A stretch of 10,972 nt of DNA from an uncultured Bacillota bacterium (GTDB lineage: Bacteria; Bacillota; Dehalobacteriia; UBA7702). This document shows, piece by piece, positions 6,546 through 10,972 of this stretch. A model generated the notes under the pieces. That model searched no databases. It was not told the origin of the DNA and worked only from the letters and a program-made list of their open reading frames with translations. A program made the position numbers and the translations under genes. Every line of letters starts with the position of its first letter. The stretch's first letter is position 1. The stretch lies in NCBI GenBank assembly GCA_902766525.1, contig CACXDX010000108.1:1-10972 (forward strand), given 5' to 3'.

Positions 6546-7829
6546 TTATTCTCCGAGCAAGCGATCGAGAATGATGGAAACCGCACTGCGCACCGAAAGA
6601 TGATTGTAATCTCCCCGACCGACAATGGGTTTCAGAACATAGTTCATTTCTTCCATCAGCTCATCGGTGAGACCGTATCCTGTGCCGAAAACCAGCAGAC
6701 AGCTGTGATTTTCCCGGATCATGATTTCCTTCAGCTCTTCATAGGAAACGATATCCCTGCGGATCTTAGCCGTCGTTGCCACCTTCAAGGGCGCTTCGCC
6801 TTGAATTTCTTCAATACGGGAAACAACATCATCCAGAGTATCCACAACGGAAACGAGGGAAAGCGCTTCCCTGCGGTCGGGATTGATTTTGCTGCCGTGA
6901 CCCGATGTCCAATAATTCAGCAGCTGTTTTGTCAGCTCTTTCTGTTCTTCTCCGGGCTGGACGATATAGTACCCTTTTACGTTATAGGTACGACTCAGGC
7001 GGGCGATATCATGAATATCCAGATTCGTCACCGAGGTGGCGATGACATTACCTTTGGGATCCAAAACGGGATAATGAACCAGAGCGATATAGACATCCAC
7101 CCGTTCAACGGCTGCGGCACGCTCTTCCGCATACAGCTGCCGCTCCTCATCACTTAACGGCACTTTTTTCAAAAGGTCGGGGCGATTCAAAGAAGTACGC
7201 CGCAAACTTTGTTCTCTGCGCCATGCTTCGATCACTTTATGGTTGCCGCAAAAAAGAACATCGGGAACGGCCTCTCCTTCAAAGACACGCGGACGCGTAT
7301 ACTGAGGGTATTCCAGCAACCCTTCGTTAAAGCTTTCCTGTTCCAAAGAAGCGCTGTCACCGAGGACACCGTCTAACAGGCGAACAACGGAATCGGTGAT
7401 GACCATCGACGGCAGTTCGCCGCCGGTCAGGACATAGTCGCCGATACTGAATTCCTCCGCACCGGTGAGATCGACGACTCGCTGATCGATGCCCTCGTAA
7501 TGACCGGCAATGATAAACAGCTCTTCTTCTCCGGTAAGCCGTTCGGCCTCCCGTTGATGAAAGGGCCTTCCCGCGGGCGTGGTAACAATGACCTTCGCCC
7601 CTTTCTGCCAGCCATTGGCTTTTAAAGCGGCCATGATCGGCTCCACCTTCATTACCATACCGGCACCGCCGCCGTAAACGATATCGTCGGCAAAGTGAGG
7701 ATCTTCGGCATAGGAACGGATATTAACGACATTGACGGAAGCGATCTCTTTTTTTTGCGCTCTGCCCATGATGCTCTCACCCATCGGGACATAAGCATCG
7801 GGGAAAAGCGTTAAGATATTAACCTTCAT
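6546..7829 (-). CDS. trmD: tRNA (guanine37-N1)-methyltransferase TrmD fused to a second SPOUT methyltransferase domain
   Basis: This protein has 427 residues, against ~240-255 for ordinary TrmD. The first ~240 residues are a complete TrmD, which makes m1G37 in tRNA and prevents frameshifting: LTLFPDAY at the start, DDIVYGGGAGMVM, the GHYEGIDQRV and SIGDYVLTGGELP knot region, and a C-terminal part with NRPDLL. From about residue 244 (nt 7100) a second domain starts (VDVYIALVHYPV). It contains YYIVQP, LLVFGTGYGL and YNHLSVRSAVSIILDRLLG, and looks like the TM1570-type SPOUT family (PF09936, RNA methyltransferase of unknown target). The frame is continuous, so this is a natural fusion. I chose ATG 7829 because it gives the conserved MKVNILTLFP start. 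GTG 7838 is possible but sits only ~3 nt from the GGGAGG site. The gene overlaps rimM by 11 nt. Confidence 0.93.
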   Translation of the reverse strand: MKVNILTLFPDAYVPMGESIMGRAQKKEIASVNVVNIRSYAEDPHFADDIVYGGGAGMVMKVEPIMAALKANGWQKGAKVIVTTPAGRPFHQREAERLTGEEELFIIAGHYEGIDQRVVDLTGAEEFSIGDYVLTGGELPSMVITDSVVRLLDGVLGDSASLEQESFNEGLLEYPQYTRPRVFEGEAVPDVLFCGNHKVIEAWRREQSLRRTSLNRPDLLKKVPLSDEERQLYAEERAAAVERVDVYIALVHYPVLDPKGNVIATSVTNLDIHDIARLSRTYNVKGYYIVQPGEEQKELTKQLLNYWTSGHGSKINPDRREALSLVSVVDTLDDVVSRIEEIQGEAPLKVATTAKIRRDIVSYEELKEIMIRENHSCLLVFGTGYGLTDELMEEMNYVLKPIVGRGDYNHLSVRSAVSIILDRLLGE

Positions 7830-8343
7830 GATAGGCACAAGCCTCCCTTAAACCGGGCAAAAGACGTACGATCATTTTTTTTCGGGCAACATCCGCATCA
7901 AGCACGACCTGCTTTAAAGCCGGCAGCAGCAAACCGTCGCCGTTTTCATCGACGACACGATAAACGTCGTTGGAACCGCTGGCAATGATCTCCCGGATCG
8001 TCCCGAGAAAAGAGCCGTCTTCCTCGAAGACCTCCATACCGATAAGCTGGTAATGATAAAAAACATCGTCAGCCGGGGGATCGGACGCTTCCTCTACCTG
8101 CAAAAAAGACGCTTTGAGCAATTCCGCTTGGCTGCGGTCATCGATCCCGGCGAATTTTACGATCAAAAGATCATCCTTGGCGGCACGAACCGAGCTCACT
8201 TTAAAATACGCATTCTTTTTTTCGATAAAGAGACTGCTTCCCCGACGAAAACGGCGGGGATTGTCCGAAAGCAATTTTACTTTAACTTCGCCGCGAATGC
8301 CGTGAGCGGATAAAATTTTTCCGACTATGATTTGATCTGCCAT
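7819..8343 (-). CDS. rimM: Ribosome maturation factor RimM
   Basis: This 174-residue protein has the family's normal length. It binds S19 and helps mature the 30S head and 16S rRNA 3' domain. The N-terminal domain shows IIVGKILSAHGIRGEVKV (5-22), and the C-terminal PRC-barrel carries the pattern YQLIGMEVFEEDGSFLGTI followed by SGSNDVYRV and LLLPAL. A short AAAGGA site precedes ATG 8343. Its 3' end overlaps trmD by 11 nt, the usual coupled rimM-trmD arrangement. A 48-nt gap containing a hairpin separates it from khpA. Confidence 0.97.
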   Translation of the reverse strand: MADQIIVGKILSAHGIRGEVKVKLLSDNPRRFRRGSSLFIEKKNAYFKVSSVRAAKDDLLIVKFAGIDDRSQAELLKASFLQVEEASDPPADDVFYHYQLIGMEVFEEDGSFLGTIREIIASGSNDVYRVVDENGDGLLLPALKQVVLDADVARKKMIVRLLPGLREACAYHEG

Positions 8344-8358
8344 TTTTCCTTTAAAGAT

Positions 8359-8382
8359 GGGACAAGGATAACTCCTTGCCCC
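8359..8382 (-). other. Hairpin between khpA and rimM
   Basis: On the minus strand GGGGCAAGGA (8373-8382) pairs with TCCTTGTCCC (8359-8368), a 10-bp stem with one G-U pair and a GTTA loop. No T-run follows, so it is not a good terminator. It ends about 15 nt before the rimM start and could act as an RNA processing, stability or translation-control element. Confidence 0.55.
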
Positions 8383-8391
8383 AACGTGTCT

Positions 8392-8622
8392 TTAACCGAT
8401 AATGTCCAGTGTCGCTTTTTGCTTATTCTTCGTGGTATAAGCTTTAAGGACCGTACGAATAGAACGAGCGATGCGCCCCTGCTTGCCGATGATCTTACCC
8501 ATATCTTCCGGCGCGACTCTCAGCTCCAGAACAGTGCCGTGTTCCTTTTCCACCTCGGTAACGGAAACAGCGTCGGGATTCGTCACCAGTGAACGGGCGA
8601 TATATTCAATCAAATCCTTCAT
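8392..8622 (-). CDS. khpA: KH domain RNA-binding protein KhpA
   Basis: This 76-residue protein has a single KH domain, the usual size for KhpA/YlqC. The GXXG RNA-binding loop is GKQG (46-49) inside MGKIIGKQGRIARSIRTVLKA. In streptococci KhpA partners with KhpB (Jag/EloR) and binds many RNAs, affecting cell elongation and division; whether that holds here is inference. AAGGTG lies upstream of ATG 8622, and the gap to rpsP is 13 nt. The order rpsP-khpA-rimM is standard in Bacillota. Confidence 0.96.
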   Translation of the reverse strand: MKDLIEYIARSLVTNPDAVSVTEVEKEHGTVLELRVAPEDMGKIIGKQGRIARSIRTVLKAYTTKNKQKATLDIIG

Positions 8623-8635
8623 GATAACACCTTAC

Positions 8636-8878
8636 TCAGCGAATGCCGGCCTTTTTCAAAAGATTCTTCGCCGTATCCGTAGCCTGAGCGCCTTCGGACA
8701 ACCATTTTTCGGCCTTTTCCTTATCGATCTTGATTTCGGCGGGATCCGTCAGCGGATTGTAATAACCGAGGGTTTCAAGAAAACGACCGTCGCGGGGATA
8801 GCGGGAATCACAAACGATAACACGGTAAAAAGGTGCTTTTTTGCTGCCCATTCTTTTCAATCTGATTTTAGTTGCCAT
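8636..8878 (-). CDS. rpsP: 30S ribosomal protein S16
   Basis: This 80-residue protein is a typical bS16, an early-binding 30S assembly protein. The signature starts MATKIRLKRMGSKKAPFYRV and continues with CDSRYPRDGRFLETLGYYNP (23-42) and KAEKWLSEGAQATDTAKNLL (55-74). A strong TTTGGAGG ribosome-binding site precedes ATG 8878, in keeping with high expression. The 73-nt gap after ffh is AT-rich and may hold an extra promoter. Confidence 0.98.
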   Translation of the reverse strand: MATKIRLKRMGSKKAPFYRVIVCDSRYPRDGRFLETLGYYNPLTDPAEIKIDKEKAEKWLSEGAQATDTAKNLLKKAGIR

Positions 8879-8915
8879 AATTTTCCTCCAAAAAATAAAA
8901 TAATAATATTTGATC

Positions 8916-8935
8916 TATTATAGATGACTATAATA
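8916..8935. repeat. Perfect AT-rich inverted repeat between ffh and rpsP
   Basis: TATTATAG (8916-8923) and CTATAATA (8928-8935) form a perfect 8-bp dyad around a 4-nt centre. It could be a weak AT-rich transcript hairpin or a protein-binding operator overlapping the possible rpsP promoter. It lacks the GC-rich stem of a real terminator. Confidence 0.5.
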
Positions 8936-8945
8936 AAAAGTTGAA
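8917..8945 (-). promoter_or_regulatory. Possible secondary promoter of rpsP
   Basis: On the minus strand a perfect -10 TATAAT (8917-8922) has TTCAAC (8940-8945) 17 nt upstream, a poor -35 (3 of 6 matches). Placed just before a highly expressed ribosomal gene, it is plausible but weak. The dyad at 8916-8935 covers its -10. Confidence 0.4.
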
Positions 8946-8951
8946 CTGCTC

Positions 8952-10304
8952 TTAAAAACCGGGAAAACCGGTGAAGCCGCCGCCGCGCTTGCTTTGGCGT
9001 TTGGCCATACCGCCGAGCTGCTTCATCATTTTTTTTGTCTGCTCAAATTGCTTTAGGAGCTTGTTGATCTCCTGTACCGAAGTACCGCTCCCGGCGGCGA
9101 TGCGTTTTTTGCGGCTGCCGTTGAGAATCGATTGGTTGCGCCGTTCCTCCGGCGTCATACTTTGGATAATGGCTTCGGTACGTTTCATTTGATCTTCATC
9201 GATCTCAACGTTTTTCAGCGCTTTGTTGATGCCGACGCCGGGAAGCATGCCGACGAGTTCCTGGATGGAACCCATTTTTTTCATGCTCTGCATCTGTTCG
9301 TAAAAATCTTCCAGAGAAAATTCCGAGCTTAAAATACGCTCTTCCATCTCTTTGGCCTGTTTTTCATCGTAAGCGGTCTGAGCTTTTTCGATCAGCGTGA
9401 GCACGTCGCCCATGCCGAGAATACGGGAAGCCATACGGTCGGGATAAAAGACTTCCAAAGCGTCATTTTTCTCGCCCATCCCCACAAATTTAATGGGTAC
9501 ACCGGTCACGGATTTGACCGAAAGCGCGGCGCCGCCTCTGGCGTCACCGTCAAGCTTGGTTAAAATCAAACCGGACAATTCCAGACTTTCATGGAAAGCC
9601 GCGGCCACATTGACGGCATCCTGACCGGTCATGGCGTCGACAACGAGAAGGATCTCATCGGGATCCAGCGCTTCTTTAATGTCACACAGCTCCTGCATGA
9701 GATCTTCATCGACGTGAAGGCGACCGGCGGTGTCAAGGATCAGGATATCATTGCCGTTCTTTTTCGCGTGTTCCAAGCTTTCCTTCGCCACTTCCAGCGG
9801 CGAGGAATCCACCGTCTTGGCAAAGACCGGAAGATCGACGCTTTCTCCGACGACCTGAAGCTGCTTGATGGCGGCGGGACGCTGTAGATCGCAGGCCGCG
9901 AGAAGAGGCCGGCGGCCCTGAGATTTAAAATGATTCCCCAGCTTACCGACGGTGGTCGTCTTCCCTGCGCCCTGAAGACCGCAAAGCATGATCACGGTCG
10001 GCGGTTTGGAGGCGATCCTGATCTTGCTTTCGCTGGAACCCAAAAGCTCGATCATTTCCTCGTTGACGATCTTTACCACCTGCTGACCGGGGGTAAGACT
10101 TTCCAATACCTCAGCGCCGAGGGCGCGTTCCTTTACCGAAGAAATAAAAGATTTGACAACTTTAAAATTAACATCCGCTTCCAACAGGGAGAGACGGATC
10201 TCCCGCATGGCTGTGTTGATGTCATCTTCGGTGAGCTTGCCTTTATTTCTCAATTTTGCAAAGGTTTCCTGCAGTTTTGCAGCCAACGAACCGAATATTG
10301 CCAT
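8952..10304 (-). CDS. ffh: Signal recognition particle protein Ffh (SRP54)
   Basis: This 450-residue SRP GTPase binds signal sequences on nascent chains and, with FtsY, delivers ribosomes to SecYEG. The N domain is 1-~95. The G domain has G1 GLQGAGKTT (109-117), CDLQRPAAIKQL (138-149), DTAGR (191-195) and TKLDGDARGG (249-258). The methionine-rich M domain (about 300-450) has the SRP RNA-binding segment SRKKRIAAGSGTS (397-409) and ends in a Gly/Phe tail after a basic stretch. ATG 10304 starts 1 nt after the ylxM stop, and its AAAGGA site lies inside the ylxM end, so the two are coupled. No SRP RNA gene is visible in the window. Confidence 0.98.
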   Translation of the reverse strand: MAIFGSLAAKLQETFAKLRNKGKLTEDDINTAMREIRLSLLEADVNFKVVKSFISSVKERALGAEVLESLTPGQQVVKIVNEEMIELLGSSESKIRIASKPPTVIMLCGLQGAGKTTTVGKLGNHFKSQGRRPLLAACDLQRPAAIKQLQVVGESVDLPVFAKTVDSSPLEVAKESLEHAKKNGNDILILDTAGRLHVDEDLMQELCDIKEALDPDEILLVVDAMTGQDAVNVAAAFHESLELSGLILTKLDGDARGGAALSVKSVTGVPIKFVGMGEKNDALEVFYPDRMASRILGMGDVLTLIEKAQTAYDEKQAKEMEERILSSEFSLEDFYEQMQSMKKMGSIQELVGMLPGVGINKALKNVEIDEDQMKRTEAIIQSMTPEERRNQSILNGSRKKRIAAGSGTSVQEINKLLKQFEQTKKMMKQLGGMAKRQSKRGGGFTGFPGF

Positions 10305-10305
10305 T

Positions 10306-10647
10306 TCATTTCCTTTCGATGCGGTCGATCGCGGCGATCTCCGCCGCGATTTCCCGGGCTAAAGCTGAAGAGGGAGCATCATCAAGAATGTGACGGATGC
10401 GATCCAGATGTTCCTCAATATCGAGAAATTTCTCGGCGAGACCGAGTTTTTCCTCATATTCATCGAGGATCTTATCTGTTCGCCGTATCATATCATGGAC
10501 AGCCTGCCGGCTGACGCCGACGATCTCCGCGATTTCGGCGAGGCTCATATCCTCACCGACGGCCAGATCGTAGATCTCCCGCTGTTTGGCCGTGAGCATC
10601 ATTCCGTACACGTCAAAAAGCAGGGCTTTTCTGCCGATATTGTCCAT
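10306..10647 (-). CDS. ylxM: YlxM family helix-turn-helix protein (SRP-associated)
   Basis: This 113-residue protein has the size and layout of the YlxM/p13 family (UPF0122). A sigma-70 region-4-like helix-turn-helix is visible in LTAKQREIYDLAVGEDMSLA (18-37) followed by EIAEIVGVSRQAVHDMIRRT (38-57), then a long charged helix. In Gram-positives ylxM is encoded beside ffh or ftsY, and in streptococci the protein binds SRP RNA and stimulates SRP GTPases, which fits this placement. ATG 10647 was chosen because GGAAGGTGAT lies just upstream and the conserved start MDNIGRKALLFDVYG follows. The open frame continues upstream to 10935, but that part crosses a promoter and a terminator. Confidence 0.94.
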   Translation of the reverse strand: MDNIGRKALLFDVYGMMLTAKQREIYDLAVGEDMSLAEIAEIVGVSRQAVHDMIRRTDKILDEYEEKLGLAEKFLDIEEHLDRIRHILDDAPSSALAREIAAEIAAIDRIERK

Positions 10648-10678
10648 GTCATCACCTTCCGGAGAAAAGTACTTACAT

Positions 10679-10707
10679 AGGATATCACATCCGGGAAGCA
10701 ATGTCAA
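10679..10707 (-). promoter_or_regulatory. Sigma-A type promoter of ylxM-ffh operon
   Basis: On the minus strand the -35 is a perfect TTGACA (10702-10707) and the -10 is TATCCT (10679-10684, 4 of 6), with a 17-nt spacer. Transcription should begin near 10672, about 25 nt before the ylxM start. It lies between the upstream terminator and ylxM, as expected for an operon promoter. Confidence 0.8.
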
Positions 10708-10743
10708 GTATTTTTCCTTGTCACCCGAAAAAGACGTAAGAAT

Positions 10744-10771
10744 ATGCCGCCCGAATCTCTTCGGGCGGCAT
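10744..10771 (-). terminator. Intrinsic terminator after the SLH-domain gene
   Basis: A perfect 12-bp GC-rich inverted repeat (10744-10755 and 10760-10771) has a 4-nt loop. On the minus strand it is followed by an imperfect T-rich tract (ATTCTTACGTCTTTTT). It begins 27 nt after the stop of the SLH gene. The plus-strand side has no T-run, so it serves the minus strand. Confidence 0.8.
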
Positions 10772-10798
10772 CCTTTCATGAAACAAATTCGGGATATT

Positions 10799-10972
10799 TC
10801 AGTGATCGGAAACGAAACGGGCAAGGATCGAAGCGACCTGAGCGCGGGAAGCGTTTTCCTGAGGACGCAGCGTCTTATCGGGAAATCCCGAAATATAACC
10901 GCAGGCCACAGCCCATTCCATGGCGGGCACGGCATAAGCGGAAACCGCGGCGTTATCTCCGAAGCCGCTCAA
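10799..10972 (-). CDS. C-terminal end of an S-layer homology (SLH) domain protein, partial
   Basis: Only the last 57 residues are inside the window; the 5' part lies beyond the right edge. They form one almost complete SLH repeat: FGDN near the start, AMEWAVACGYISGFPDKTLR (18-37), then PQENASRAQVASILARFV (38-55). SLH domains bind pyruvylated or polyaminated cell-wall polymers and anchor secreted proteins to the surface. The usual TRAE/TRAQ signature is SRAQ here. The passenger domain, which would tell its function, is not visible. A terminator follows, so it is a separate unit from ylxM-ffh. Confidence 0.88.
   Translation of the reverse strand: MSGFGDNAAVSAYAVPAMEWAVACGYISGFPDKTLRPQENASRAQVASILARFVSDH

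Noticed and set aside
6525..7157. Plus-strand open frame of 210 codons
   Set aside because: It is antisense to the second domain of the TrmD fusion, with no recognisable motif.
9930..10514. Plus-strand open frame of 194 codons
   Set aside because: It spans the antisense of the ffh/ylxM junction and has no coding signature of its own.
10648..10935. Upstream extension of ylxM to a longer protein
   Set aside because: The extension would cross the SLH-gene terminator and the ylxM promoter. The family start and ribosome-binding site are at 10647.
1..10972. Mobile element, CRISPR array, tRNA, rRNA or SRP RNA gene
   Set aside because: No transposase, integrase, direct-repeat array, tRNA-like cloverleaf or rRNA stretch was recognised on either strand.

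Overview
The window is a stretch of bacterial chromosome from a Bacillota (Firmicutes)-type organism, read entirely on the minus strand and densely coding. The gene order ylxM-ffh-rpsP-khpA-rimM-trmD-rplS-rbgA(ylqF)-rnhB-yraN-comM is the classical Gram-positive translation/secretion cluster. Three traits fit the class Negativicutes better than Bacilli: roughly 50% GC, a TrmD fused to a second SPOUT methyltransferase domain, and an S-layer-homology (SLH) protein next door. This class assignment is an inference of moderate confidence, and I cannot name a genus.

Right to left, in transcription order: (1) 10799-10972 is the C-terminal end of an SLH-domain surface protein, closed by a strong hairpin terminator. 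(2) A TTGACA-17-TATCCT promoter starts ylxM-ffh (SRP). These are followed by rpsP, khpA, rimM and trmD, with a possible extra promoter or AT-rich dyad before rpsP and a hairpin before rimM. (3) rplS (L19) forms its own unit, with a good promoter (TTGCAT-17-TAAAAT), a leader of about 73 nt containing a possible anti-Shine-Dalgarno, and a perfect terminator hairpin. (4) rbgA-rnhB-yraN are tightly coupled: a 4-nt overlap, then a 1-nt gap. They begin just after the rplS terminator, without a promoter I can see, and end at a large terminator hairpin. (5) A consensus TTGACA-16-TATAAT promoter, whose -35 lies inside that terminator hairpin, starts comM. An alpha/beta hydrolase and a membrane-anchored Mur-ligase-like protein follow, and the latter runs off the left edge.

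Most genes serve ribosome assembly, translation fidelity and co-translational secretion: S16, L19, RimM, RbgA, TrmD, KhpA and Ffh with its partner YlxM. RnhB, YraN and ComM are nucleic-acid maintenance functions that often travel with them. The least standard part is the left end. The Mur ligase there has the ATP-binding and C-terminal parts of a MurF-type ligase, but a multi-pass membrane region replaces the domain that binds the UDP-sugar. It is translationally linked to a cytosolic alpha/beta hydrolase. I see no mobile element, CRISPR array, tRNA, rRNA or prophage, and no stretch longer than 300 bases lacks a gene.
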